Made by a program: the position numbers and the translations under genes. Shown piece after piece: positions 24,858 through 34,243 of a DNA stretch of 53,871 bases. The stretch lies in the NCBI RefSeq assembly GCF_014647515.1, contig NZ_BMPI01000073.1, forward strand, positions 1 through 53,871, in the 5' to 3' direction. The notes beneath the pieces are model-generated. The model worked only from the letters and a program-made list of their open reading frames with translations, did not search any database and was not told where the DNA came from. This DNA comes from Dactylosporangium sucinum (GTDB taxonomy: Bacteria > Actinomycetota > Actinomycetes > Mycobacteriales > Micromonosporaceae). Each line of letters starts with the position of its first letter. The first letter of the stretch is position 1.

Positions 24858-27515
24858 CTACTCGGACCGGCGGCCCAGCCGGCCGAAGCGGCCGGCGAAG
24901 GTCAGCGCCAGCCCGGCGGCCAGCATGAGCAGCCCGCCCAGGGCCATGCTGCTGATCGGCTCACCGGTCACCGCGAGCGAGCCGGAGCCGCCGGAGGAGC
25001 CCGAGCCGCCGCCGTCGCCGCCCGTGCTCGTCGCGTTGTCGGTGGACACCGCGACGGCCAGGGTCAGGTAGCGCGGCTGACCGTTGCTGTCCACCCCGGA
25101 CGCGACCACGGTGTGTGAGCCGTTCAGCCCGGCCGGCACCGTCACCGGGACGCTGAACGCCCCGTTGCTGTCGGTCGTGGTGGTCGCCAGGACGGTCGGC
25201 GTCGAGTACAGCGCGACCTTGACCGTGGTGTTCGGCGCGAACCCGGAGCCGCTGATCGTGATCTGCTCGCCGGGTGCCACCGCGGAGCCCGAGGAACTGT
25301 CGACGGTCCCGCTGGCCGGCGGCACCTCCGCCGGCACCGTCACCGCCTGGGGCATGGCCGTCGCCGCGGGCGTCGACCAGGCCGAGTCGCGGCCGTGGAG
25401 GCCGAGCGCCTGCACCGCCACCGAGTAGGTCACGCCCGCCAGCAGGCCGGTGACCGTGCACGAGGTGCCGGTGCCGTCGGCGGTCTCGCAGCTGCGCGTC
25501 GCCCCGCCCGGCGCCGTCGCGGTCGCCTTGAACTTCTGCACGCCGGAGCCGGCCGACCCGCCGGTCCAGGCCACGGTGATCGCCTCGACCTTCGCCGTGG
25601 CGGTGACGCCGGTCGGCGCGTCGGGTGCGATGCTCGGCGCGACCTTCGCGGCGCTGACCCAGTCCGAGTCGCCGCTGGTGCCGACGCCGTTCGCCCGGAT
25701 CCGCACGGTGTACCCGGTGCCGTTCTGCAGGCCGGAGATCGTGCACGCGTGGACGGTGTCGTCGACGGAACCGCAGTTCTTCGCCGGGTCCTCGACCGTC
25801 TCGACCGTGTAGCCCTGCAGGCCGCTGCCGGCGTTGGCCGGCGCCACCCACTCGACGGCGAGCTCGCTGTCGCCGGCGGTCACCTGGAGGCCCGTCGGCA
25901 CGCCGGGCGGGCCGGCCGCCACGGCCGGCGTCGACGGCGCGCTCGGCGCCGAGTCGCCGCTGCTGCCCATGCCCTGGGCGACGACCGTGAACGTGTACCC
26001 GGCGCCGCCGGCGGTGAGCCCGTCGATCTCACAGTACGGGCTGCCGCCGTCGGTGGTGTCGCAGGTCTTCGCCGGGTCCTCGACGGAGGTCGCCACGTAC
26101 TTCTTGACGCCGCCGCGCGGCTCGAGCGGCGCGGACCAGTTGACCCGCAGCGTGTTGGGCGCCACGGCGGTGGCCGTCACGTCGGTCGGCGCGTCGGGCG
26201 GGCCGGGCTTCACCGCCGTGGACGGGTCGCTCGGCGCCGAGTCGCCGACCAGGCCCTTGCCGATGGCCTGGACCTGGAACGTGTACGTGGTGTCGGCGGT
26301 CAGTCCGACGACGTCGCACGAGGTGGCGGTACCGCTGCCAGTCTGGCACGTCTTGCTGTTGTCCTCGACGGACGTGACCACGAAGTGGTCGATCGCGCTC
26401 GCCGGGCTCGACGGCGCCGTCCAGTGCACGGTCAGCGCGGTCGGCGTGCTGCCGGTGGCGTGCACGCCGGTCGGCACGGCCGGCGGCCCGGGCACGACGG
26501 TGCCGGACGTCGCCGCCTCCGAGGGCTCGCTGGAATCGGCGCTGCCGTACGCGACCACCTGCACGGTGTAGGCGGTGCCCGGCGTCAGGCCGGCGATGTC
26601 GCAGGTGAGGGCGGCGGCGGTACCGCCGAGGCAGCTCTCGATCGAGTTGTTGTCGGCGTCGAAGGCCGTGGCGGTGTAGTGGTCGACGTTCGTGCCGTCG
26701 TGCGACCAGGCCACCGAGACGCCGCTGTTGAGCGGGGTGACCGACACGCCGGTCGGCGCGGCCGGCGCGGCGAGGATGCGCACCCCGGGCGCCGGGGAGG
26801 CGCTCGGCACCCCGGACCCGGACGGGGTCGCCGAGGGGTCCGTGGACGGGCCCGCCACCGGGTCGCCGGGGATCTCGGCGATCGTCACCGCGTCCGGCGC
26901 GTCGGTGTCCTTGCCGGCCCCGCGCTTGTCGGTACCGAGGGCGTCGTCGCTGACCACCTTGACGCGCCTCGTGGTGGCGGTCGTGCCGCCGCTGCCCGTG
27001 GTGTTCGTGGCGGCCGGGGTGCCCGGCCGCCGGGACGGCGACGCGGAGCCGCCGGGCGACGCGCTCGCCGACCCCGGGGCACTCGCGGACCCGGAGGGGC
27101 TCGCGGAGCCTGCGCCGCCGGCCGAGCCCGAAGCGCTGGCCGACCCGGAGGCGCTCGCCGACCCGGAGGCGCTCGCCGACCCGGACGGGCCGGCCGCGGC
27201 GCCGGCCGACGCGCTCGCCGCGGCACCGCCCCCACCCGAAGCCGGGGCGGACCCGGCGGCGCCCGCACCGGCGCCGTTCGCGGCCGGGCTCGCGCCGCTC
27301 GTCGTCACCGCCGGTGCCGGTGAGCCCTCCTCCGCACCGCTGCCCTCCCTGGCCGTCAGCCCGGCCGTCGCCCCGCCTGAGCCCGCGAACGCGGACCCGG
27401 CCGTGCTGCCGAAGACGACGAACCCCGCCGTCGCCAGGGCGAGGCCGGCCTTCACGGTCCGGCCCCCCACCCGGCGGCGCGCGGCGCCCGGCGTCGGCCT
27501 GGTTTGCGCTGGCAT
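24858..27515 (-). CDS. Secreted FN3-repeat surface protein, LAVTG-anchored
   Basis: 885 residues. A signal peptide ending near AGSAFA is followed by a Ser/Ala/Gly-rich stalk (about 50-165), a Thr/Pro-rich part, five fibronectin type III domains (about 240-700) and an Ig-like domain. The C-terminus has LAVTG (847-851), a hydrophobic helix and a basic tail, the LAxTG signal of class E sortases, so it should be covalently bound to the cell wall. The start is ATG 27515, which has GGGGGA upstream. Disulfide-like Cys pairs sit in several FN3 units. Probably an adhesin or matrix protein. Confidence 0.86.
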   Translation of the reverse strand: MPAQTRPTPGAARRRVGGRTVKAGLALATAGFVVFGSTAGSAFAGSGGATAGLTAREGSGAEEGSPAPAVTTSGASPAANGAGAGAAGSAPASGGGGAAASASAGAAAGPSGSASASGSASASGSASASGSAGGAGSASPSGSASAPGSASASPGGSASPSRRPGTPAATNTTGSGGTTATTRRVKVVSDDALGTDKRGAGKDTDAPDAVTIAEIPGDPVAGPSTDPSATPSGSGVPSASPAPGVRILAAPAAPTGVSVTPLNSGVSVAWSHDGTNVDHYTATAFDADNNSIESCLGGTAAALTCDIAGLTPGTAYTVQVVAYGSADSSEPSEAATSGTVVPGPPAVPTGVHATGSTPTALTVHWTAPSSPASAIDHFVVTSVEDNSKTCQTGSGTATSCDVVGLTADTTYTFQVQAIGKGLVGDSAPSDPSTAVKPGPPDAPTDVTATAVAPNTLRVNWSAPLEPRGGVKKYVATSVEDPAKTCDTTDGGSPYCEIDGLTAGGAGYTFTVVAQGMGSSGDSAPSAPSTPAVAAGPPGVPTGLQVTAGDSELAVEWVAPANAGSGLQGYTVETVEDPAKNCGSVDDTVHACTISGLQNGTGYTVRIRANGVGTSGDSDWVSAAKVAPSIAPDAPTGVTATAKVEAITVAWTGGSAGSGVQKFKATATAPGGATRSCETADGTGTSCTVTGLLAGVTYSVAVQALGLHGRDSAWSTPAATAMPQAVTVPAEVPPASGTVDSSSGSAVAPGEQITISGSGFAPNTTVKVALYSTPTVLATTTTDSNGAFSVPVTVPAGLNGSHTVVASGVDSNGQPRYLTLAVAVSTDNATSTGGDGGGSGSSGGSGSLAVTGEPISSMALGGLLMLAAGLALTFAGRFGRLGRRSE
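27124..27195. repeat. 18-bp tandem repeat coding a GSASAS stalk
   Basis: About four copies of GACCCGGAGGCGCTCGCC with few changes, inside the FN3 gene on the minus strand. It encodes the low-complexity Ser/Ala/Gly stalk, whose length could vary by slippage. Confidence 0.8.
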
Positions 27516-27618
27516 CCCGTCCCCCGTCATGCGTCACCGTCGCGCCCAGGAAGACGCGAACACGCTTCGCAATCTAGCCACTACGGAGAGTTGTCAGACG
27601 GCAAACGGGCAGAATGCG

Positions 27619-27996
27619 TCAGCCGACCCAGGCGATGGCCTCGACCTCGACGCGGACGTCCGCGCGGCCGAAGTCGACCACGACCGTGCTGCGGGCCGGC
27701 GGTGCGGCCCCCCACCGGCGGGCGTAGACCTCGTTGAACGGCGCGAACAGCGTGGCGTTGGACAGGAAGGCGTTGACCTTGACCAGCTGGTCGGGGCGGG
27801 CGCCGGCGGCGGCGAGGACCGCCTCGACGTTGTCCAGTACCAGGTTCACCTCGTCGGCGAACTCGCCGAGGTGGACGGAGCCGTCGGGCCTGGTCGCGAC
27901 CTGACCGGAGACGAAGACGAACCCGCCCGCCTTCGTGGCGTGCGACAGCGGAACGGCGGCGGGGGCGAAGGACGCCGGGTGGAAACGTTCGATCAT
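27619..27996 (-). CDS. RidA family (enamine/imine deaminase) protein
   Basis: 125 residues of the RidA/YjgF/UK114 family. Family markers include GGFVFVSGQVATRPDG, the middle helix NLVLDNVEAVLAAAGA and the C-terminal VEVEAIAWVG. RidA destroys 2-aminoacrylate and related imines released by PLP enzymes. The conserved arginine of the active site could be R98 in APPARSTVVV. ATG 27996 is used; ATG 28014 is also possible and neither has a clear ribosome binding site. It stands alone. Confidence 0.84.
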   Translation of the reverse strand: MIERFHPASFAPAAVPLSHATKAGGFVFVSGQVATRPDGSVHLGEFADEVNLVLDNVEAVLAAAGARPDQLVKVNAFLSNATLFAPFNEVYARRWGAAPPARSTVVVDFGRADVRVEVEAIAWVG

Positions 27997-28054
27997 GACG
28001 CCATGGGAACACATCCCACGTCGCCGCTCCGCGGCGGTGGGGTGGCCGAAATCG

Positions 28055-28084
28055 TTTGAGCCGCCCCTCGGCGTTCCCGTAGGT
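28055..28084 (+). promoter_or_regulatory. Sigma-70-type promoter of the DUF1062 gene
   Basis: TTGAGC (28055-28060) and TAGGTT (28079-28084) are separated by 18 bases. The expected start near 28091 leaves a leader of about 190 nt before ATG 28280, unusually long here. Confidence 0.55.
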
Positions 28085-28142
28085 TGCCGGTGGCCCCGTC
28101 GCAGCGAGGACAAGGACAACCGCGTGACCCCGCCCGCTCTCT

Positions 28143-28265
28143 AGACCTGACGCCTTCTTCCGCGCATCTTCAGGCCGACCCTCCCGTCGGTCCTGCCGGG
28201 CTGCCCGAGTGCGCCCGTTTCATGCAGCGTTTGGGGCCGCGCGCAATCGGCCCCGGGTCAGGTCT
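28143..28265 (+). promoter_or_regulatory. Candidate structured 5' leader (multibranch RNA)
   Basis: AGACCTGAC (28143-28151) pairs with GTCAGGTCT (28257-28265) to close a 105-nt domain holding three hairpins: 28175-28190 (CCGAC/GTCGG), 28197-28207 (CGGG/CCCG) and 28233-28254 (GGGGCCG/CGGCCCC). The closing stem ends next to the GAGAGA ribosome binding site of the DUF1062 gene, so opening and closing it could control translation. I recognise no known riboswitch class. Confidence 0.45.
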
Positions 28266-28279
28266 TGAGAGAGATCATC

Positions 28280-28840
28280 ATGTCTTCACAACCTCATACT
28301 GTGCTGCCCTGGGTCGTTCGCCGGACCAGGCTGCCGCTGCTGTCGTTGCGGTGCGTGGACTGCCGGTCGCAGTCGGCCACCACCGGCGAGGGCAGGTTCC
28401 GCGTCAACGCCAGCGGCAAGCTGCTGGACGTGTGGCTGCTGGTCCGGTGCGTGTCCTGCGATCGGACGAGCAAGCTCACCGTGCGCGAGCGGGCGACGGT
28501 CGGGTCCTTCGATCCGGCCGAGCTCGACGGGTACCACGCCAACGATCCGGAACTGGTGGCGGCCACGCTGCTGGATCCGCTGCTCGCCCGGCGCAACCGG
28601 TTCACCCTGGACTGGCAGGGGGCGTGGCGGCTGGACACCCCGCCGGCCCGGCTCGACGCGGCGTGGCCGGTCCAGGTGGCGGTCGTCTTCGAGGATCCGG
28701 TGCCGGTGCGCCCGGAGCGGCTCATCGCGCACGGGCTCGGCTTCAGCCGAAGCGAGGTGCTGCGCCGGATCAAGTGCGACATCTCGCTGCGCCGGCCGAC
28801 GAGCGCCGGATTCACCTTCATCGTGATGATGCGGGACTAG
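28280..28840 (+). CDS. DUF1062 family zinc-ribbon protein
   Basis: 186 residues. Two CxxC pairs (C25-C28 and C57-C60) form a probable zinc ribbon; the rest is unknown. Family DUF1062 has no described function. ATG 28280 has a GAGAGA ribosome binding site 5 to 6 nt upstream. The gene has its own sigma-70-type promoter and a long structured leader, which is unusual in this window and hints at post-transcriptional control. Convergent with the MFS gene, with a hairpin terminator between them. Confidence 0.72.
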   Translation: MSSQPHTVLPWVVRRTRLPLLSLRCVDCRSQSATTGEGRFRVNASGKLLDVWLLVRCVSCDRTSKLTVRERATVGSFDPAELDGYHANDPELVAATLLDPLLARRNRFTLDWQGAWRLDTPPARLDAAWPVQVAVVFEDPVPVRPERLIAHGLGFSRSEVLRRIKCDISLRRPTSAGFTFIVMMRD

Positions 28841-28849
28841 CAACCGGGA

Positions 28850-28893
28850 GTGGGGACGTGGGCCGGTTCGCCTACGTCCCCACGTACGTGGGG
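28850..28893. terminator. Bidirectional terminator with two alternative hairpins
   Basis: GTGGGGACGT (28850-28859) pairs with ACGTCCCCAC (28874-28883); the latter also pairs with the following half of CCCCACGTACGTGGGG (28878-28893). The two stems exclude each other. It lies between the convergent DUF1062 and MFS genes. Confidence 0.75.
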
Positions 28894-28900
28894 TGCACGA

Positions 28901-30130
28901 CTACCCGGTCTGCAGCGAGCTGCGGGTCGCGCCGGCCCCGACCAGGGCGAGCAGCGCCACGGTGGCGAGGACCGCGGCGCCCGTACCGGCGGCGAGGCCG
29001 ATCGCCGGGGCGGCCACCAGCACCGGCAGGGCGCGCACGGCGATCGCGCCGCCCAGGGCCCGGGTCGACGCCGACCAGGCGAGGACCGTCGTGACCGTGC
29101 CGGGGCGGGCGTCGCGGGCCATGCGGGCGTCCATGCCGCCCTCGAACGCCGTCATGCTCAGGCCGGCCAGGAACTGGGCGAGGAACAGGCCGACCAGGTG
29201 GGCCGGGGCGAGCAGCCAGCCGGCCAGCATGCCCACGCCCCACAGCGGCCAGATGACGGCGGGGGAGCGGCGCAACCGGTCGGCGAGGTCGACGGCCGCG
29301 GAGGAGAGCAGGCAGCCGGCGCTGAACGCGGCCGCGGCGCCGGCGACGGCGTGCTGGCCGTGCAGTTCGCTGGCCAGGGCGACCGACAGCAGGGTCGGGC
29401 CCGAGGCCACGAGCATCACCAGGCCGCCGCCGGCCAGGACGGGCAGCGGCAGGCGGGCGCGGCGCCGTTCCCGGGTCCGCTCGAGGCGCGTGCCGGCGGT
29501 GCTGACGTTCCCGCCGGAGGGCGCGGCGGTGGTGCGGGCCCGCCGCGCGGTGAGCACGGTCGGCAGCAGGCTCAGCCCGTACAGCAGGAAAACGCCGACC
29601 ATGAACGTCCCGTGCAGCGGCAGGAGTGCCGCCACGCCGGCGCCGGCGGCCTCCACGGCGGCGATCGACAGCGCGTAGCGGGTCATCGCCCGGGGCCGCG
29701 CGTCGACCGCCGCGACCTCGGCGCGCATCGCCGCGAACCCGGCGTAGGCCGCGACGTGCATGACGGTGACGCCGGCGGCGACGAGCCACGCGTCGAACCC
29801 GGCGAGCAGCGCCGCCAGCGTGGCCACGCGCAGGGTCGCCTCGGTGCCGGCGGCGAGGTACAGCAGCGTGCGCCCGTTGAGGCGGCGCGCCAGCCGGCCG
29901 GTGACCGGCGCGGACAGCACGACGCCGAGCAGCATCGCCGCGTTGAGGAGGCCGGCCGTCGCCAGCCCGCCGCGCTGGGTCGCGACGAGGTTGAACACGG
30001 TCCAGCCCAGCGACAGGCCGAACGAGTCGACGAGGCCGGACACCAGCAGCTCCCGCAGGCGGCCGGCCCGACGCCGGCCGCCCGGGAACCGGCTGCGGTG
30101 CTGCGGCGCCGACCCGGCGGCCGCCGCCAT
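28901..30130 (-). CDS. MFS transporter beside the decarboxylase
   Basis: 409 residues with about 12 helices, arranged as two halves around a charged central loop (residues about 205-235). Motif A-like GRLARRLNGR is visible after helix 2. The ATG shares one base with the TAA of the decarboxylase gene (TAATG), so the two are one unit. The product of the decarboxylase, or a compound built from it, is the likely cargo; that is inference. Homologues in the family include simple exporters. Confidence 0.8.
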   Translation of the reverse strand: MAAAAGSAPQHRSRFPGGRRRAGRLRELLVSGLVDSFGLSLGWTVFNLVATQRGGLATAGLLNAAMLLGVVLSAPVTGRLARRLNGRTLLYLAAGTEATLRVATLAALLAGFDAWLVAAGVTVMHVAAYAGFAAMRAEVAAVDARPRAMTRYALSIAAVEAAGAGVAALLPLHGTFMVGVFLLYGLSLLPTVLTARRARTTAAPSGGNVSTAGTRLERTRERRRARLPLPVLAGGGLVMLVASGPTLLSVALASELHGQHAVAGAAAAFSAGCLLSSAAVDLADRLRRSPAVIWPLWGVGMLAGWLLAPAHLVGLFLAQFLAGLSMTAFEGGMDARMARDARPGTVTTVLAWSASTRALGGAIAVRALPVLVAAPAIGLAAGTGAAVLATVALLALVGAGATRSSLQTG

Positions 30131-31353
30131 TACGGCGTGACCTGCCGCGCGGCCGGGACGTGCGCGTGCGGGCCGCCGACGACCACCGGCTCCGGCGGGG
30201 GGAAGCCGTTGAAGTGCGACGCGTAGCTCAGCGTGTAGGCGCCGGCCGAGCCGATGTACAGCCGGTCGCCGACCTCGATCGTCGAGGGCAGGTTGACGCC
30301 GTAGAACATGGTGTCGGAGCTGTCGCACGACGGGCCGGTCACGGTGAACGGCAGGTGCGGCACCAGCGCGTGGTCGGTGCGCGACGTCCACAGCGGGAAG
30401 CGCCACTGCTGGACCGTCTGCTGGGTCTCCATCATGCCGTTGTAGGCGCCGACGTCGAGGTACAGCCAGTTCTCCCCGGCCCGCACCTCGCGCCCGAGCA
30501 CGCTCGCCACCATCACGGCGCTCTCCGCCACCAGGTGGCGGCCCGGCTCGGCGGCCAGCAGCGCCGGGCGGTACGGCAGCAGCTCGTCCAGCGCGGCGTT
30601 CAGGGTGTCGGCGATCTGAGCCAGCGAGGGGACGCGCTCGACGTACCGCGCGGGAAAGCCGCCGCCGAGGTCGAGCATCTCCAGGTGCACGCCGTCCTCG
30701 TGCAGTGCCGCGAGCAGCCGGCCGGCGGCGGCGACGGCCTGCCGCCACGCGCTCGTGGTCGAGCACTGCGACCCGACGTGGAAGGTGACGCCGTACGGGC
30801 GCAGGCCGAGCTCCCGTGCGAGCAGCATGAGCGCCCGGGCCTCGTGGGCCTCGGCGCCGAACTTGCGCGACAGCGGGAACAGGCTGGTCGAGTCGTCGAC
30901 CCGCAGCCGGATGTACACGGCGGCGCCGGGCGCGTACTGGGCCAGCTTGTGCAGCTCGCCCTCGGAGTCGAAGCCGAACCGCCACAGGCCGGCCCTGCGC
31001 GCCTCGGCGATCGCGGCCGGCGGCTTGATCGGGTTGCTGTACAGCACCTCGGACGCGTCGACGCCGATCTCCTGCAGCATCCGCAGCTCGCCGATCGACG
31101 CCACCTCGAAGCTCGACCCGAGCGCGGCGAGGGTGCCCAGCACGTCCTCGGCCGAGTTGCACTTCATCGCGTAGAACGTCGAGACGCCGGGGATGGCCGC
31201 GGTGAACGCCGCGTACCGGTCGGCGACCGTCGTGAGGTCCACGGCGAGGAAGGGCGTGGGCGCGTCGACGGCGGCCAGGGCGCGCGGGCTGAGCGCGGCC
31301 GGCCAGTGGGCTGGGAGGTCCAGGCGCGCCTGGTCGGCGAGGGCAGCCGTCAT
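30130..31353 (-). CDS. Type III PLP-dependent decarboxylase (ornithine/DAP type)
   Basis: 407 residues of the fold-type III alanine-racemase-like decarboxylases. PLP lysine K64 lies in FYAMKCN, the phosphate-binding region in LDLGGGFP and AEPGRH, and the catalytic cysteine C343 in GPSCDSSD, as in eukaryotic-type ornithine decarboxylases. DAP or arginine are alternative substrates. ATG 31353 has GGAG 9 nt upstream; a longer frame upstream has no support. It is coupled to the MFS gene, suggesting polyamine formation and export, or a diamine precursor for a siderophore. Confidence 0.85.
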   Translation of the reverse strand: MTAALADQARLDLPAHWPAALSPRALAAVDAPTPFLAVDLTTVADRYAAFTAAIPGVSTFYAMKCNSAEDVLGTLAALGSSFEVASIGELRMLQEIGVDASEVLYSNPIKPPAAIAEARRAGLWRFGFDSEGELHKLAQYAPGAAVYIRLRVDDSTSLFPLSRKFGAEAHEARALMLLARELGLRPYGVTFHVGSQCSTTSAWRQAVAAAGRLLAALHEDGVHLEMLDLGGGFPARYVERVPSLAQIADTLNAALDELLPYRPALLAAEPGRHLVAESAVMVASVLGREVRAGENWLYLDVGAYNGMMETQQTVQQWRFPLWTSRTDHALVPHLPFTVTGPSCDSSDTMFYGVNLPSTIEVGDRLYIGSAGAYTLSYASHFNGFPPPEPVVVGGPHAHVPAARQVTP

Positions 31354-31504
31354 CGGGCGGACTCCGTTCGTCGCGGGTGTACTGGAGGTGGTCCGTCCAT
31401 GACGGTGACGGCGCACGGTTGGCGCCGCCGTCGCTGCCGGGTTGCGGGATGGTTCGCGGCGCGCGGCTGTTTCTGCGCGTTCTTGCGCGTTTTCCGCCGC
31501 GTTG

Positions 31505-34243
31505 CTACGCCGCGATGGCGGCGGGGTCGCGCAGGAGCCGGCCCGCCTCCCCGGCCGGCAGCGGGCGGGAGAAGTAGTAGCCCTGGGCGAGGTCGCAGCC
31601 CATCCGCCGCAGGGCGAGGAACTGCGCGTACTGCTCGATCCCCTCCGCGACCGTGGCCATCCCGAGGCTCTGGCCCAGCTGCACGATGGTCCGGGCCAGG
31701 GCGGCGTCCGGGGCCGCGCCGGTGAGCCGCTCGACGAACGACCGGTCGATCTTCAGCGTGTCGACCGGGAACCGGCGCAGGTAGGCCAGCGAGGAGTACC
31801 CGGTGCCGAAGTCGTCGATGGCCAGCTTCACCCCGATGTCCTTGAGCGACAGCAGGACGGCGAGGTTCTCCTCGGTGTCGGTCATGAGCACGCTCTCGGT
31901 CATCTCCAGGCACAGCCGGTCCGGCGGCAGGCCGGTCTCGGCCAGCACCGACGCGACGATCTGCGGCAGGTCGGGCTGGTCGAACTGCACGCCGGACACG
32001 TTGACGGCCATGGTCAGCGCCCGGCCCGGCTGGTCGAACCCCCAGGCGACGGCCTGCCGGGACGCCTCCGCGAGGACCCAGCGGCCGAGCGGCCGGATGA
32101 GGCCGGTCGACTCGGCGAGCGGGATGAAGTCGACCGGCGAGATCATCCCGCGGACCGGGTGCCGCCAGCGCACGAGCGCCTCGAACCCGACGATGTCGCC
32201 GGTGCGCAGCTCGATCGTCGGCTGGTAGTGCAGCTGCAGCTCGTTCGCGTCGCCGTCGAGCGCCCGGCGCAGGTCGGCCCCCAGCTGGAGGCGCTCGACC
32301 AGGCCGGAGTGCATCTGCGGGTCGTAGCGGGCGAACAGGCCCGAGCCGGCCGACTTGGCGCGGTACATCGCCAGGTCCGCGTTGCGCATGAGCTGGTCGG
32401 CGTCCTGCGCGTCGAGGCCGGTGAGGGCGATGCCGATGCTGCCCTGGACGTGGATCTCCTGGTTGTCGATGCCGAACGACTCGTCGAGCGCGGCGATGAT
32501 CCGACCGGCCAGCTCGTCGGCGTCCTCGGCGCCGGCGACCTCGTCGATCAGTACCGCGAACTCGTCACCGCCGAAGCGGGCCACCGTGTCGCCGGGCCGC
32601 ACGGCCGCGCCGAGCCGGCCGGCGACCTGCACCAGCAGCGTGTCGCCGGCGGCGTGGCCGAGGCTGTCGTTGACCTCCTTGAACCCGTCGAGGTCCAGGA
32701 AGAGGATGGCGACGCTGCGGTCCTCGCGCCGGTGACGCAGCGCCGCCTCGACCCGCTCCTTGAACAGCGCCCGGTTGGCGAGCTTCGTCAGCCCGTCGTG
32801 GAACGCCTCGTGCACGAGCTGGTCCTCGAGCTCCTTGCGCTCGCTGATGTCGCGGGAGTTGAGCACGATGCCGTGCACGCTGGCGTCGGTGAGCAGGTTG
32901 GTCATGGTGACCTCGGCGAGGCACCGGTGCCCGTCCGCGTGGGCCATCGGGATCTCCACGACCCGGCTCGCGTACGGCGTGTCGCGGATGGCGTCGATCG
33001 CCTCGCCCAGGATCCGCCCGGCCTCCGGGTTGATGGCGTCGGGCAGCACGATGCCGGTGGCGAAGACCGGGTCGTAGCCGAAGACGCGCTCGATGGACTC
33101 GCTCTGGTACGTCACGGTGCCGTCGGCGGCCATCACCGTCACCACGTCGGAGCTGTGCTGGACGAGTGCCCGGAAGCGCTGCTCGCTCGCCTTGAGCTCG
33201 GCGGTCCGCGTCTCGACGCGCAGCTCCAGGTCGCGGGTGAGCACCCGGTTCTCCAGGAGCGTGAGCAGCTGGCGGCCGACGATGAGCAGGATGATGGCCG
33301 AGCGGCTCCACGACACGATCGTGTCGTGCATGCCGTGCCGCAACACCTCGAACGTGCTGGTGACGAGCGCGGCGAGCACGGCGAGGTACGGCAGCATGAC
33401 ACCGAGCGGCCGGGTGAGCGCGTGCCCGTCCTCCTCCGCGTGCGCGGTGCCGGGCTTGCGCGAGGCGAGCAGGATGAGGGCGAACCCGGCGAACCAGCCG
33501 AGGTCGAGCACGGCCCCCGACCCGTAGGAGTCGATGAGCGTCAGGTAGGCGTAGCCGGAGTCGGACACGGTGAACGCGAGCAGGCCGACGCCGACGAGCG
33601 GCAGCGACATGGGCCGCGACCCGCCCCGCCTGAGCCTGGCGAGCATGAACAGGACCACGGTGAGCACCACGACGTCGCCGGCCGGGTACCACAGCGTGAT
33701 GAGCAGGGCGAGCGAGCTGTCCGCCCCCTGGTGCACCAGCGGCCCGAGGATCAGCACCCAGGTGATGAGCAGCAGCGAGACGGCGATCATCAGGCCGTCG
33801 AGGATGCTGCGCGCCTGCTGCGCCACGCTCTGCCGGCTCATCGGCAGCAGCAGCAACCCGGCCGCGGTGAACGGCATCATCCAGAAGTACCCGGCGTCGG
33901 CCAGCGACGGGAACGGGACCTCCTGGTCGAGCACGGTCTCATACCAGATGCAGAACATCTGCCCGACGCCCCAGGAGAGGCTGCCGAGCCCGGTGAGCGC
34001 CCAGGCGAGCCGCGCGCGGCGGCCGTCGGCCTGCCAAACTTTGACGAGGCAGCCCCAGGCGGCACACAATGCGGCGCCGAAGAGTGCGACGTTGGAGATG
34101 TTCTGGGACACGACGGGCCCGCCGACCCCGGTCACGAACGCGACGAACAGCCCGCCGACGACGGTGGCCACGGCCGCGCACAGCCACGCGTAGCCCCGAG
34201 TGGGCACGGCGGCCCTGAGCATCCTGCTCAGCATGCGCAGCAT
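31505..34243 (-). CDS. Membrane PAS-GGDEF-EAL protein (c-di-GMP turnover)
   Basis: 912 residues. Eight to ten membrane helices (1-about 330) form an input module, then a PAS domain (about 365-490), a GGDEF domain with an intact GGDEF site (558-562) and an EAL domain with an intact EAL (688-690). Diguanylate cyclase and c-di-GMP phosphodiesterase sites are both complete, so the protein could make and break c-di-GMP; the balance would be set by the input. ATG 34243 has GGGAGGG upstream. The signal it senses is unknown. Convergent neighbours are absent; the gene stands alone. Confidence 0.9.
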   Translation of the reverse strand: MLRMLSRMLRAAVPTRGYAWLCAAVATVVGGLFVAFVTGVGGPVVSQNISNVALFGAALCAAWGCLVKVWQADGRRARLAWALTGLGSLSWGVGQMFCIWYETVLDQEVPFPSLADAGYFWMMPFTAAGLLLLPMSRQSVAQQARSILDGLMIAVSLLLITWVLILGPLVHQGADSSLALLITLWYPAGDVVVLTVVLFMLARLRRGGSRPMSLPLVGVGLLAFTVSDSGYAYLTLIDSYGSGAVLDLGWFAGFALILLASRKPGTAHAEEDGHALTRPLGVMLPYLAVLAALVTSTFEVLRHGMHDTIVSWSRSAIILLIVGRQLLTLLENRVLTRDLELRVETRTAELKASEQRFRALVQHSSDVVTVMAADGTVTYQSESIERVFGYDPVFATGIVLPDAINPEAGRILGEAIDAIRDTPYASRVVEIPMAHADGHRCLAEVTMTNLLTDASVHGIVLNSRDISERKELEDQLVHEAFHDGLTKLANRALFKERVEAALRHRREDRSVAILFLDLDGFKEVNDSLGHAAGDTLLVQVAGRLGAAVRPGDTVARFGGDEFAVLIDEVAGAEDADELAGRIIAALDESFGIDNQEIHVQGSIGIALTGLDAQDADQLMRNADLAMYRAKSAGSGLFARYDPQMHSGLVERLQLGADLRRALDGDANELQLHYQPTIELRTGDIVGFEALVRWRHPVRGMISPVDFIPLAESTGLIRPLGRWVLAEASRQAVAWGFDQPGRALTMAVNVSGVQFDQPDLPQIVASVLAETGLPPDRLCLEMTESVLMTDTEENLAVLLSLKDIGVKLAIDDFGTGYSSLAYLRRFPVDTLKIDRSFVERLTGAAPDAALARTIVQLGQSLGMATVAEGIEQYAQFLALRRMGCDLAQGYYFSRPLPAGEAGRLLRDPAAIAA

